Position numbers and translations under genes: made by a program. Shown here piece by piece: positions 43,711 to 53,311 of a stretch of DNA of 64,000 bases. Within the stretch, counting starts at the first letter, position 1. The number at the start of each line of letters is the position of its first letter. The notes under the pieces are model-generated. The model made no database searches. It was not told where the DNA came from and saw only the letters and a list, made by a program, of their open reading frames with translations. The stretch is from Oceanospirillum sp048268485 (lineage in GTDB: Bacteria > Pseudomonadota > Gammaproteobacteria > Pseudomonadales > Halomonadaceae), in the NCBI GenBank assembly GCA_048268485.1, contig JBLWVL010000017.1, forward strand, positions 1 to 64,000. Reading direction: 5' to 3'.

Positions 43711-44595
43711 ATGCCACACCCCGACCAACTCAACGCCTTTATAGCTGCGGCCGAAACCGGCTCTTTTTCTGCCGCCTCCCGCCGACTGAAAAAAGCACAA
43801 TCAGCGGTGAGCAATGCCATTATCAATCTTGAAATTGAGACCGGTGTCGAGCTTTTTGATCGCAGTAAACGCAGCCCGGTTCTGACCGAGGAAGGAGAAA
43901 CTCTGCTACGCTCAGCCTACTCGATTATGGAAAGCCATCACGACTTCATCAGCCGAGCCATGGCGTTAAACGCCGGTGAAGAGAGTCACCTGTGCCTTGC
44001 GATTGAACAAAATATATCCGCACAACCTTTGATAGAGCTCCTGATCGTGTTTGAAGAAAAATATCCTCATATCGAACTGGAACTACTCGACCCCGGTACC
44101 AGCGATGTACCAAGCCTGCTTCGGTCGGGACGAGCTGACCTGGGGCTGATGATGGAACAGGAGCACTATCCCAAAGGTTTTATGTTTCGAGGAATAGGAC
44201 ATTCCCGAAAAATTCCGGTATGCAGCGCAGATCACCCACTGGCAAAGCTGAAACAGGTCAGTCACAGCGACCTCAGACGCTACCGACAGCTGGTGCCCCG
44301 CAGCCTGAACCTTGAGGATAAAAGTCATGAAGAGCAGATTCTCAGCCCCAAGGTCTGGTATGCAGAAAGCCCCTTTGTAATTGCCGAAGTACTCTCAGCC
44401 GGTCTGGGTTGGGCATCGCTTCATGAAGCTATCGTTAAAGAGCAGCTGGAACAGGGCTCACTAGTTGCCCTGAAACGCACGTACCAACAGGATGCCTCCC
44501 TTCAGGGGGTGGATGTGGTCTGGAGTCGACACAAGCCTCTAGGCAAAGGCGGCCAGTGGCTGTTGAATGAGTGCTTTAAGCTGAAAGTGAGCTGA
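43711..44595 (+). CDS. LysR-family regulator divergent from the PACE pump
   Basis: A 294-residue LysR-type regulator. The N-terminal winged helix reads LNAFIAAAETGSFSAASRRLKKAQSAVSNAIINLEIETGVELFDRSKR. The C-terminal effector domain (about 90-290) is complete. Divergent transcription and the palindromes at 43663-43704 imply that it controls the pump and itself. The inducer is unknown. Confidence 0.92.
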   Translation: MPHPDQLNAFIAAAETGSFSAASRRLKKAQSAVSNAIINLEIETGVELFDRSKRSPVLTEEGETLLRSAYSIMESHHDFISRAMALNAGEESHLCLAIEQNISAQPLIELLIVFEEKYPHIELELLDPGTSDVPSLLRSGRADLGLMMEQEHYPKGFMFRGIGHSRKIPVCSADHPLAKLKQVSHSDLRRYRQLVPRSLNLEDKSHEEQILSPKVWYAESPFVIAEVLSAGLGWASLHEAIVKEQLEQGSLVALKRTYQQDASLQGVDVVWSRHKPLGKGGQWLLNECFKLKVS

Positions 44596-44723
44596 TCTCC
44601 AGAGTACAGTGATCACTCAACAGAGACAGAGATACTCCTGAAGGCGTAACCCTGCCCTCTATAAGGATATAAAGAGCCAGGCAAGACGCAGCCAGAAAGT
44701 GATCAAGAGGGATAAATGATCGT

Positions 44724-45563
44724 TTAAGGCGAGATAATCCTGAGCTGATCAAAACCACTTCTGTTGAACGAACGTATCAGGGCGCTATCCGGGCTGACCT
44801 CCCGTGTCAGAAACACAACACTGGACTCTGTCCAGACCTGAGAGTCCGCCCCCCCTCTTTGCGCTTCATTCTGACTCAGCAACATAGCAACTCTTCGGGC
44901 AATGGCTGCACCGGAGTCCACCCAGTGAATCTGTCTTGGCTGAACCTGTTTCAGCTCATCCAGCAGCAGAGGAAAATGAGTACAACCCAAAACAACCGTA
45001 TCCAGAGATTCTGCTTCAAAAAGAGGGGCAACAGCCTGTTGCAATCGGTTAAGATCGACACCTTTACCTTCCAGTTTTTCTTCTGCCAGACGGACAACCT
45101 CCGTCGAACCCACCCGAGTCACCTGACAATGAGGGGCATGATCACAGATTAGCTGATGAGTATAGCTGCGGCTGATCGTTCCCGGTGTCGCCAAAAGCCC
45201 GATATGCGCAGTACGACTTAAAGCGGCTGCCGGTTTAATCGCCGGAACCACACCAACAACAGGGATATCAAGCATATCCCTTAAGGCAGGCAAAACCACA
45301 GTGCTCGCGGTGTTGCAACCCAGAACCAGTAGTTGAATAGGATATTGATCGACCAAAGCCTGAGCCAGTGTAACCACACGCTCCACCAGCCAGTTTTCAT
45401 CTTTGTCCCCATAGGGAAAGGCATCATTGTCCGCCAGATAAAACAGTGGCGTATCCGGGCAAATTTTACGAATATGATCCGCAATAGACAAACCGCCCAC
45501 GCCGGAGTCCATCACCAGAACTGGGGCTGATACTTTAATGTTCGACTCGCTTTCAGGCTTCAA
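44724..45563 (-). CDS. murI: Glutamate racemase MurI
   Basis: A 279-residue cofactor-independent racemase supplying D-glutamate for peptidoglycan. It has the Asp19-Ser20 pair in MDSGVGGLS, catalytic Cys83 in LGCNTAST and catalytic Cys194 in LGCTHFPLL. The start is not certain: the open frame begins at a TTG at 45563 without a ribosome site, and no ATG or GTG precedes the DSGVGG motif at a normal distance, so a TTG or even an ATT start must be used. Divergent from mtgA, another peptidoglycan gene. Confidence 0.92.
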   Translation of the reverse strand: MKPESESNIKVSAPVLVMDSGVGGLSIADHIRKICPDTPLFYLADNDAFPYGDKDENWLVERVVTLAQALVDQYPIQLLVLGCNTASTVVLPALRDMLDIPVVGVVPAIKPAAALSRTAHIGLLATPGTISRSYTHQLICDHAPHCQVTRVGSTEVVRLAEEKLEGKGVDLNRLQQAVAPLFEAESLDTVVLGCTHFPLLLDELKQVQPRQIHWVDSGAAIARRVAMLLSQNEAQRGGADSQVWTESSVVFLTREVSPDSALIRSFNRSGFDQLRIISP

Positions 45564-45746
45564 GATATGAGATCAGTTTTCAGAAGGTTCTGTGGAATGC
45601 AGAGATTCTAGCATGCCTCCCCGAAGCCAACCAGATTCAGCAGCTCTGTTGTTTTTGTATAGGAGGATAACCTTCCCCTCCGGTTTTTATCAATGGATCT
45701 GATATCCTTTGCTCAACGATGGCAATAAACAGTAAGGAAAGCCTTT

Positions 45747-46598
45747 ATGGCTGCACGCAAGAAAAAACCGACCCGACTGGATAAAATCAAACTCTGGCTA
45801 TCTCCTTTTCTGGCCTGGCCGATGCGCCATCTGAACCGGTTAGTTTATTTTCTCGGCTGGATGTTTCTCTCGTTTCTTCTTTTGATTGGCCTGGGCCTCT
45901 GGCTGTTCTTCCGTAGTCTGCCGGATGTTGAGCAGATGACCTACAGTGAGCTGCGCCAGCAAGCAAAGGCTCGCGTAGAGAGACAACTGGCCAACAGTAG
46001 TAACACCCATCACTGGATTACACTGAAAGCGGTTAACCGTGATCTGCTTTATGCCATTGTTATGGCCGAAGATGCCCGTTTTTTCCAGCACCAGGGAATC
46101 GACTACAACGCCCTGCTGGATGCGATGGTGGCCAATATCAAAAAGGGCGAAACCCGATTTGGCGGCAGTACACTGAGCCAGCAAACGGTTAAAAATCTGT
46201 TTCTAACCCCACAGCAAAGCTACTTTCGTAAACTGCAGGAAGCGGCCATAACCAGAAACCTGGAACACTATTTCAGTAAAAACGAAATTATTGAACTGTA
46301 CCTCAACATGGCAGAGTTCGGGCCGGATCTTTACGGAGTGAGAGATGCAGCCCGTTATTATTTCGACAAAGAGCCAACCGAGATCAACGCTGCAGAGGGT
46401 GCTTGGCTGGCACTGATGCTACCCAGCCCCCGCCGCTATCACTACACCCTCTATCAGAACCGTAATGTCACCTCATCACTGAAACGGAAATATCAGCGTA
46501 TTTTGCAAGGTATGCGTCAATCAAATTATATCTCTTCGGCTCAGTATCAGCGCTATATGAGAATGATCAATAAGCCTAACTGGCCCAAGAAAACATAA
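45747..46598 (+). CDS. mtgA: Monofunctional peptidoglycan glycosyltransferase MtgA
   Basis: A 283-residue GT51 enzyme polymerising lipid II into glycan strands in the periplasm. A basic N-terminus and one membrane anchor (about 33-56) precede the GT51 domain: catalytic Glu108 in VMAEDARFFQHQGID, GGSTLSQQTVKNLFL, and the second conserved region RNLEHYFSKNEIIELYLNMAEFG. No transpeptidase domain follows. It is longer than E. coli MtgA because of the N-terminal extension. ATG at 45747 with AAGGAAAG upstream. Confidence 0.95.
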   Translation: MAARKKKPTRLDKIKLWLSPFLAWPMRHLNRLVYFLGWMFLSFLLLIGLGLWLFFRSLPDVEQMTYSELRQQAKARVERQLANSSNTHHWITLKAVNRDLLYAIVMAEDARFFQHQGIDYNALLDAMVANIKKGETRFGGSTLSQQTVKNLFLTPQQSYFRKLQEAAITRNLEHYFSKNEIIELYLNMAEFGPDLYGVRDAARYYFDKEPTEINAAEGAWLALMLPSPRRYHYTLYQNRNVTSSLKRKYQRILQGMRQSNYISSAQYQRYMRMINKPNWPKKT

Positions 46599-46703
46599 AG
46601 TGATCAGCAGGGTTAATAACAAAAAACAAACAAAACTAGTGCAGAGCAAAAAACAGCTTTAGCGTTAAATGGCTGACAGCGCATCAACAAATCGGGTGAA
46701 GTA

Positions 46704-48029
46704 ATGAAAGAGTTAGGTACAACATTGGGCATTGTTGCAGGGGTCAGTTTATTACAGGCCTGTGGCAGCAGTAATGGCAGTACCGCATCACTTGATGTTA
46801 AAGCTAAGCAAATGCTTTATCTGCCCAACGACATGGATATTAGCAGTCTTCGCGACCAGTCCCGAAGAAGTGTTGCCGGCTTCAATGAACTAACCTATGA
46901 AAAACAACGCTACGTTGTTGATAGTAAGCACCCGGAACAGAATATTCTTTTTCATCTGCTGTTTAATGCACGCTCTGACAGCACTGAATTTTCCAAGGAA
47001 TACTTTGATCTTTGGGTCACCTACCAGCTACTGAACTCCTTTGTGCTGGCAATGGGGGATGAGCTGGACACGGTTTCATCCGCCCGTATTAACACTCATA
47101 TAGAAATGATACGTACCTCCGTTGAGCAAGATCAAACCGTCAAAGATCTTATGCTGAACTACTTTATGTCAGATATTTTCTGGGCACGTTTTCGTAGCCC
47201 TGAAGATAATGGCCGCGAGGTGTTCGAAATCTATCTGGGGGATTTTCGTGATGAAATCGTGCCGGTAGTTGCCAAAATTCTGCAAAACTACAGCTTTAAT
47301 GAAGACCAGGGGACTCTGGAGATCGATAGTTTCAACCGGAATACTGAACTACAGGATATCGATGGCACCCAGTTAACAACGCCATATCAACTATACAGCT
47401 ATGTGGTAAACCATAAGCAGTTCCTGCCTCATATTTACAAACATATCGTGAAAAGCTTGTATGGCTATGAAGCGAATAATGTTATTCAATCGATGAGTAA
47501 CAAGGGTTTAAAAACGTTCAGGGAGATCTTTATTGAAGCGCTCACCCACCCATCGCTGAAAGAAGTGAAACGCGCTAAGTATCCGGAAGAGATCCTGTTC
47601 CCTGCACTCAAAGCCTTAAACTCCCACCTTCGAAGATATGATATCAGGGAGCTGGCGAATATAACGGCTCAAATAGGGTCTCAGCCTTTATTTTCGAAAC
47701 TTGAGCGCAGTACACCTGACTGGAATTCACTGAATACAGCTCTTATGTCAGCCTTCAATGACTCCCGAATTCCCAAAGAGATGTGGGACACAGGTAACAA
47801 CTATAGCTGGGGAATTTCCCAGAATGAGTTTTTAAAACTGTACCAGTATATAGAAACCCCTGAAGCCCTCCTGACCGAGCTTCACCGGAAAATCTGGGGT
47901 ACTGAAGGCGTACAGTATGACGAAAGCTTTATAGCCCATCTCAATGACTCTGGCAGGACGGGGAAATCGCTGATTATACTTGCAGCACAAATCGTCACCA
48001 TGAACTACTCGGAATACAACTTTCAGTAA
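46704..48029 (+). CDS. Lipoprotein of unknown function, partner of a DUF1501 protein
   Basis: A 441-residue protein with a lipoprotein signal: hydrophobic residues 4-17 and lipobox LQAC with Cys20. Gly21 predicts sorting to the outer membrane. The mature part is helical and charged (DLWVTYQLLNSFVLAMGDELD, SDIFWARFRSP, KIWGTEGVQYDE). I recognise no domain. The next gene starts 12 bases later and encodes a Tat-exported DUF1501 protein. DUF1501 genes usually follow a DUF1800 gene, so this lipoprotein occupies the DUF1800 position although I cannot see DUF1800 motifs. ATG at 46704 with GGGTGAAGT upstream. Confidence 0.8.
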   Translation: MKELGTTLGIVAGVSLLQACGSSNGSTASLDVKAKQMLYLPNDMDISSLRDQSRRSVAGFNELTYEKQRYVVDSKHPEQNILFHLLFNARSDSTEFSKEYFDLWVTYQLLNSFVLAMGDELDTVSSARINTHIEMIRTSVEQDQTVKDLMLNYFMSDIFWARFRSPEDNGREVFEIYLGDFRDEIVPVVAKILQNYSFNEDQGTLEIDSFNRNTELQDIDGTQLTTPYQLYSYVVNHKQFLPHIYKHIVKSLYGYEANNVIQSMSNKGLKTFREIFIEALTHPSLKEVKRAKYPEEILFPALKALNSHLRRYDIRELANITAQIGSQPLFSKLERSTPDWNSLNTALMSAFNDSRIPKEMWDTGNNYSWGISQNEFLKLYQYIETPEALLTELHRKIWGTEGVQYDESFIAHLNDSGRTGKSLIILAAQIVTMNYSEYNFQ

Positions 48030-48041
48030 CAGGGAAATCTC

Positions 48042-49286
48042 ATGAGCATCAGCAGAAGAAACTTCCTTAAAGGCGCTACAGGAATGCTTGCAGCTGGAAT
48101 ATTACCTGCCAGCTTTTGCAGTAAGGTTCTTGCAGCCAGTAACACCTACTCTGTTATCGAAGTATTTCTTTATGGAGGAGCCAGCTCAGCCGTATCCGAA
48201 CTAGGGATGCTCAAAAGTGCCGAAGTTTCAGGCTTTACATCAAATAATAAAACCAGCACGGCACACGGTTTTTGGGAAGAAGCCGGAGGTGATGTTCTGG
48301 AAGACCTACTGGCTAAAAACCGCCTTACTCAGCTTTCTGTGGTTCCTCTGCATTCATCAAAAGCCCATAGTTTTTCCCAAAGTTATGGCACCTTGGGACA
48401 AGCAGAAGATATCCCGGATACTGTCTCCCTCGCAGCCACAGGGGATGGAGGTAAGGCTTTTGCGGGCCGCACCCAGGGCTATTTCCCATTCGATGAGTCT
48501 CTGGACAACGTATTTACCCGATCTGGCTGGCCCTATGAAATAAAAGACAGTGACTATGATTCTGTTATGGAGCTCTACAAGCAACAGGAAAGCCAAATTC
48601 ACCAGGAGTTTTCATCCGCCGGAGAGCAGATGGATCTGACCAGAGCGATAAAAGAGAACTATGAAAGCTCTCAAAATAACACCTTTTTCCAGGATAGCGA
48701 TATAGGCAACCAGCTACGGGCAGCGGTATCACTGATCCAGAGTCAAAATAAAACTCATTATATATCCATCCCCTATGATGGCTGGGATATGCACTCAAAT
48801 GCCGATGATCAGTACATACCCAAAATGTCAGGACTACTCAGAGGGGTACACACTGCTTCAGAAATGATCGACCAGTCAGGAATGCCTATTGTCATTGTCA
48901 TAAGAGGAGATTTTGGCCGGAACTATCGCTATAACGATTCAAACGGTTGGGATCATGGCGACCATCAGGTCATGCTAATCGCCGGTGGTGGTGGCTTTAT
49001 GAACCACTACGGCAAACACTTTGCCTCAGGTTTTGATGACGATACCGACCTGAGTGGCACAAGGATCTATTCTCGCCCGACTGGGGATTATCCTGTTCTC
49101 GATCTCTCGGAGGTTCGTACACTCCAATTAGAACTGATGGGGGTTTCCGTAAGTGAGTCCATATCTAAAGTCGCAAGCAACAGTTTTCTCTGGTCTCTCA
49201 GCTTCCCCAGTCAGGATTCCCCTTCGGAATACGCCTCAGGTCTCGCCGACCGTTATCAGACACTAAAAAGTAAAGTGAATCTTTAA
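48042..49286 (+). CDS. Tat-exported DUF1501 family protein
   Basis: A 414-residue protein with a twin-arginine signal (SRRNFLKGATGMLAAGILP, likely cleavage after KVLA). The body fits DUF1501, a sulfatase/alkaline-phosphatase-like fold: VIEVFLYGGASS near the start, GWDMHS near the middle, the RGDFGRN motif, then WDHGDHQVMLIAGGGG. These Asp/His clusters look like a metal site. Export by Tat suggests folding, possibly with metal, before export. Operon with the upstream lipoprotein (12-base gap); a strong terminator follows. Function unknown. Confidence 0.82.
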   Translation: MSISRRNFLKGATGMLAAGILPASFCSKVLAASNTYSVIEVFLYGGASSAVSELGMLKSAEVSGFTSNNKTSTAHGFWEEAGGDVLEDLLAKNRLTQLSVVPLHSSKAHSFSQSYGTLGQAEDIPDTVSLAATGDGGKAFAGRTQGYFPFDESLDNVFTRSGWPYEIKDSDYDSVMELYKQQESQIHQEFSSAGEQMDLTRAIKENYESSQNNTFFQDSDIGNQLRAAVSLIQSQNKTHYISIPYDGWDMHSNADDQYIPKMSGLLRGVHTASEMIDQSGMPIVIVIRGDFGRNYRYNDSNGWDHGDHQVMLIAGGGGFMNHYGKHFASGFDDDTDLSGTRIYSRPTGDYPVLDLSEVRTLQLELMGVSVSESISKVASNSFLWSLSFPSQDSPSEYASGLADRYQTLKSKVNL

Positions 49287-49342
49287 TACCAAATATCTAA
49301 TCTCGCTCCACTCCGGCGGCATAAAATATGTGATAAACAGTG

Positions 49343-49371
49343 AAAAGAGGCTGCTTCAAGCAGCCTCTTTT
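49343..49371 (+). terminator. Bidirectional terminator between DUF1501 and esterase genes
   Basis: A 13-bp perfect stem (49343-49355 with 49359-49371), loop TCA, with A-run before and T-run after, so it can act in both directions between these convergent genes. Confidence 0.85.
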
Positions 49372-49395
49372 CTAACCATTATACCGTCTGATAAC

Positions 49396-51006
49396 CTAGT
49401 GTTTCTTCCCCAAAAGATGTACCAGCCCCCGATCCAAAGTCGCCCGCCAGTGGAAGTAGTCATGGCCCGAACTAAACTCTTCCAACTTAACGGAGTATCC
49501 CTTCAGCCGAAGAACCTGTTCAAAATGGCGATTAGAACTCAGGATACCACTCTCGCCATAATTGGTTTCAAAGCGACCGGCACTCAGATAAAACTGAATC
49601 GGCTTTTTTTCCACCGCTGCAAAATGGGCAGGCAACCACTCTGGGCGGTCAGAGTCTGAAGGACTCCACCAATAGGAGCCGGATAAACTCAAAACCTTGC
49701 CAAATAATTCAGGATAACGCAGTGCGATACAGCCTGAAGCCAGCCCTCCAAAGCTGGAGCCCGCTAGTAACGTCTGACCCGCACTAAAGCTGTATCCCGT
49801 TTTTTGCAGGACAAACGGTAGTAACTCCTCCGCCATAAAGTCAGCAAAATCAGGGTTACAGGGCAGCTCCTTTACCCGGGCAGAATTTGAGGGGTTATTA
49901 ATAAATACGGCCACCAAAGGTGGAATCTTGTTCTCTGCAACAAGATTATGCAGAATCCGGGGCGTTGGAACTTTACTCTGATAGGCCTTACCATCAAAGA
50001 AAATAGCCAATGGAACTGTCTTGCCCGACCCCAGCGCCCCCAGCTGTTCTGACACCCAGATATCCACCGCCCGGGTGTTACCCAGTTTAAGGCTTTTTAG
50101 CGCATACTCAGTAGCCTCTTCGATAGGCTGCAGCCCCTGCAGAGCCTCATCGGAAGGTGCATCCTTCAATTCCAGTATGGACTTCACAGCGTAGATATCC
50201 GTGACACCATCCGGTGCCCACTGATTCGGGTTTTGCGGATCTCTTTGCGCCGTGGCCAAAATAGCGATCCGCTGCTCACGCCCCCCTGCAGCAACCTGAG
50301 GAACATCCGGGGCCAACTGATAGCTCAGCCGGGTGTCAGAAGGCAGCTCATAACTCCTGTACCAGATATCGGTATCACCAAGGCGATGGAGGGGATCATG
50401 CCTGTAGCCCGGTGCACCAAGTATCAGTACTCTCTCTTTCGCTCCACGCCAGAGAAAAGTAACCCGCTGCTTATCGTCCACACCTTCAAGGGTTTCAACC
50501 AGGGGCGTTCCATTACGTGTCAGCTGCCGCCAAATAGCATCTGACGCCACGCCCTGTTGCAGAGCTTTAAAAGCCTTCTGTATCTCCTCAGAGATCAACA
50601 CGGGTGTCGGTTTGACATCTTTGGTCTTGAGCGGTACGGAGTTCAGCTGCAGGTTAAATGCCGTTTCCTGTACCTCAGCAGCAACCCTGAGCCGGTAAAC
50701 CCCTGCCGTTTTAGCCTGAAAAAAGATACGGGCATCCCGACTACCCGGACGACTTAACTGACGAAGAGCCTGCCCGTCATCCATACTAATAATAGCGTCA
50801 AAGGGGTGATCCGCTTTTATATCACCCCGAAGGTACTCACCTTCCCCTAACATCAGGTGAAACACTTTTCCGGCAGACCTTTCAAGCACAAAGGTCTCAT
50901 TAACAGGAAGTCCTGTTATTGCCTGTGGTTTTACAGCAGGTGCTCCGGCGAGTACCTGTAAAGAGATAACACTCAAAAAAATAAACGATCGGATAAATAT
51001 CAGCAT
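49396..51006 (-). CDS. Enterochelin-esterase-like periplasmic hydrolase
   Basis: A 536-residue alpha/beta hydrolase of the Fes/IroD/D-type esterase group, which opens ferric catecholate siderophores to release iron. N-terminal signal peptide (to about LAG, residue 21), an N-terminal beta domain, then the esterase domain with nucleophile motif GSSFGG and the catalytic histidine in SSGHDYFHWR. The start is ATG 51006, with GGGGA 5 bases upstream; a GTG at 51036 adds ten residues before the signal peptide. Encoded after a TonB receptor under a Fur box, although a hairpin separates them. Confidence 0.87.
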   Translation of the reverse strand: MLIFIRSFIFLSVISLQVLAGAPAVKPQAITGLPVNETFVLERSAGKVFHLMLGEGEYLRGDIKADHPFDAIISMDDGQALRQLSRPGSRDARIFFQAKTAGVYRLRVAAEVQETAFNLQLNSVPLKTKDVKPTPVLISEEIQKAFKALQQGVASDAIWRQLTRNGTPLVETLEGVDDKQRVTFLWRGAKERVLILGAPGYRHDPLHRLGDTDIWYRSYELPSDTRLSYQLAPDVPQVAAGGREQRIAILATAQRDPQNPNQWAPDGVTDIYAVKSILELKDAPSDEALQGLQPIEEATEYALKSLKLGNTRAVDIWVSEQLGALGSGKTVPLAIFFDGKAYQSKVPTPRILHNLVAENKIPPLVAVFINNPSNSARVKELPCNPDFADFMAEELLPFVLQKTGYSFSAGQTLLAGSSFGGLASGCIALRYPELFGKVLSLSGSYWWSPSDSDRPEWLPAHFAAVEKKPIQFYLSAGRFETNYGESGILSSNRHFEQVLRLKGYSVKLEEFSSGHDYFHWRATLDRGLVHLLGKKH

Positions 51007-51084
51007 AGTATTCCCCGAAGAGATCCTTAACAGCACCTGTGCGCTACAGAATCCAACTATTCCGCCAACAGAGATAAAAGTGCG

Positions 51085-51110
51085 AAAAAAGGGCTGCCAG
51101 CCGGCAACCC
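51085..51110 (-). terminator. Terminator or attenuator after the TonB receptor gene
   Basis: An 8-bp stem with one G-T pair (51091-51098 with 51103-51110), 4-base loop, followed on the minus strand by six T. It lies between the receptor and the esterase gene. Confidence 0.8.
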
Positions 51111-51141
51111 AAAGAGTAGAGGGATTATCCCGTTTTACTTA

Positions 51142-53070
51142 TCAGAAGTTGTAACTGGCACCGATATAAATGCTACGGGCAACAATATTGCTGTAGTAGT
51201 CATCATCATCGTCATCCAGACTGACATCCGTCAGATTATTGACTCCGCCACGAACTGTTAGTCCCTCACTGACCTGGGCATTAACGGACAGATCCAGCAG
51301 GGTGTAAGCATCCTGTTTAGTGGTGGCATCACTGTACTGTTCACCGAGGTAACTTACACCGAGACGACTGTTTATCTTATCCGTTGCTTTCCAGTTAACA
51401 CCGGCATCCAGTTTCTGCTCCGGGCGATAGGTCAAAGGATTACCGTCGCCATCTTCTGTATTAAGGTAAGTAAAGGATGCATCCAGTGACAGGCTATCCG
51501 TTAACCGGGTAGAGCCTTCCAGTTCGATCCCTTCAACCGTCACCTCATCCTGGTTTTCCCAGATATAATCGCTACCGTTCGCACTCCGGTTAATCATATC
51601 TTCCACCTCAGATCTGAAGGCTACAGCACTCAGGTGGAAACGCTTCTGCTGTACCTCTACGCCCAGCTCGTAATTCAGACTGGTTTCCGGTTTGATATCA
51701 TCATTACCGGTAATAAAGCAGCCACCACCGCAGCTGACAATCTGGTACTCCTCAACACGCTGATAGGGTGCCGGTGCCTTATAAGCCTTACTGACACCCC
51801 CTTTCAAAGACAATCCATCATTCAACTGATAAACCACAAAACCGCGGGGTGTAAACTCACCACCATAGACATCATGATGGTCGTAACGTCCACCTAGGGT
51901 TAGTGTCAGCTGGCGGGTCAGGCTGATCTGATCCTCCACAAAGACAGCAGTCTGATCCGCCTCACTTTCGCCGGTTTTGGAGAATGAGTCTTTATCCGTA
52001 ACCAGCTGGTTCTGATACTCCGCACCAAGGGTGATCTGGTTACGCCCCACCTGCAGATTGGCACTCCCTTCCAGCTTGAAGTTTTCCTCCTCAAGATGTC
52101 GCTGCTTCGGGTCGGTATAACGGCTGTTATAATCATCGATCTCACCACTTTCACGGTTCAGAGACAGGTAACTGCTCCCCCAGTCCCAGCGCCCGGTATG
52201 GGCTACCGCAAAGGTGTTACGCTCAATACTCTGATCGCGGAATGAGTTGGCCGAGTATTCCGCATAGGGGCGATCATCCCGGTTAATACCGAGGTCAAAA
52301 TCCAGCGTCTGCTGTTCATCAAGATCCCAGCTGACACCAGCAGAAATATTACGGGCTTCTTTCTCTTCCTGAGTAGGCACGGTGTCTGCTTTATCTTCGA
52401 ACCAGGCATCTCGGTTATAGGCTTCAGCGCTAAAGCGCAGATAAACATCATCAGTCACAGCACCGGCTGTGCTCAGATTGGTACGGAGCTCGCTGCCCTC
52501 TTCACCGGAAGTCACCATTTCATAGCTGGCATCCAGGGTGGTTTGCCACTCACCGCCACCTTTCTTAGTAATAATGTTAATTACGCCACCCATGGCGTCA
52601 GCGCCATACAGAGATGACATGGGGCCCCGAACAATCTCAATGCGCTCAATACTGGAACGAGGGATGGAGCTGAAATCAAAATCCCCGCCACGCCAGAGTG
52701 CATTTGATGAGGAAACCCGGCGACCATCCACCAGAACCAATGTATAACTCCCTGACATACCGCGAACACGTATCTCATCACGACCGGTACTATCCTGGGT
52801 ATTGCTGACACCTGCACTACGACCAATCAGGTCAGCGACACTTTGTGATGGGTTATCACTCAGTGCCTGGGCATCAATAACGGTGGTAAAGGCCGGTGCC
52901 GTCATGCGGGTGTGCTCAGTACCCGAAGCACTGACAATCAGGGTATCCGAATAACCAGCATCCTCCGCCATAGCGGAACCCTGATGAGCCAGCATCAGAG
53001 AAGAAGCCAAGATGGTTAAACGAAAACCCGGTTGCAGAGATTTTCGGGCAACAGAAAGAGCAGAAAACAT
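51142..53070 (-). CDS. TonB-dependent outer-membrane siderophore receptor
   Basis: A 642-residue outer-membrane receptor. Signal peptide (to about residue 34, GSAMA), TonB box-like DTLIVSAS, plug domain (about 45-165: VADLIGRSAGVSNTQ, IRVRGMSGSYTLVLVDGRR, IERIEIVRGPMSSLYGADAMGGVINIIT) and a 22-strand barrel ending in aromatic YNF. It resembles catecholate receptors such as CirA/IrgA. The start is ATG 53070 with GGAG 6 bases upstream. An unusual run of six Asp lies near the C-terminus (SLDDDDDDYYS). Expression is expected to be Fur-repressed. The ligand is probably a ferric catecholate, from the neighbouring esterase. Confidence 0.93.
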   Translation of the reverse strand: MFSALSVARKSLQPGFRLTILASSLMLAHQGSAMAEDAGYSDTLIVSASGTEHTRMTAPAFTTVIDAQALSDNPSQSVADLIGRSAGVSNTQDSTGRDEIRVRGMSGSYTLVLVDGRRVSSSNALWRGGDFDFSSIPRSSIERIEIVRGPMSSLYGADAMGGVINIITKKGGGEWQTTLDASYEMVTSGEEGSELRTNLSTAGAVTDDVYLRFSAEAYNRDAWFEDKADTVPTQEEKEARNISAGVSWDLDEQQTLDFDLGINRDDRPYAEYSANSFRDQSIERNTFAVAHTGRWDWGSSYLSLNRESGEIDDYNSRYTDPKQRHLEEENFKLEGSANLQVGRNQITLGAEYQNQLVTDKDSFSKTGESEADQTAVFVEDQISLTRQLTLTLGGRYDHHDVYGGEFTPRGFVVYQLNDGLSLKGGVSKAYKAPAPYQRVEEYQIVSCGGGCFITGNDDIKPETSLNYELGVEVQQKRFHLSAVAFRSEVEDMINRSANGSDYIWENQDEVTVEGIELEGSTRLTDSLSLDASFTYLNTEDGDGNPLTYRPEQKLDAGVNWKATDKINSRLGVSYLGEQYSDATTKQDAYTLLDLSVNAQVSEGLTVRGGVNNLTDVSLDDDDDDYYSNIVARSIYIGASYNF

Positions 53071-53158
53071 AGTAAACTCCAATAAGAACGGAAGGATCAT
53101 TACCAACACCGGGCTTCGCCGGCTCATTATTCAAGGGCTTGTGTACTGCCCTCATTCA

Positions 53159-53175
53159 ATGATAACGATTATCAT
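53159..53175 (-). promoter_or_regulatory. Fur box upstream of the TonB receptor
   Basis: ATGATAA-N3-TTATCAT is a perfect 17-base palindrome matching the core of the Fur consensus GATAATGATAATCATTATC. It lies 89 bases before the receptor start. Confidence 0.85.
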
Positions 53176-53246
53176 AACCAAAAGTTATTTATTCTTATCT
53201 GCTTTACAATATTTACATTACCCATATGCAATCAAATGGAAGAGAT

Positions 53247-53279
53247 AAAAAAAGCGACCATCAAGCCGATAGCCGCTTT
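53247..53279 (-). terminator. Terminator of map
   Basis: AAAGCG (53251-53256) pairs with CGCTTT (53274-53279), with an inner ATC/GAT pairing. Seven T follow on the minus strand. Confidence 0.55.
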
Positions 53280-53311
53280 CTTTATCTGTAGTTCTCAGGC
53301 TTCACCTAAAG

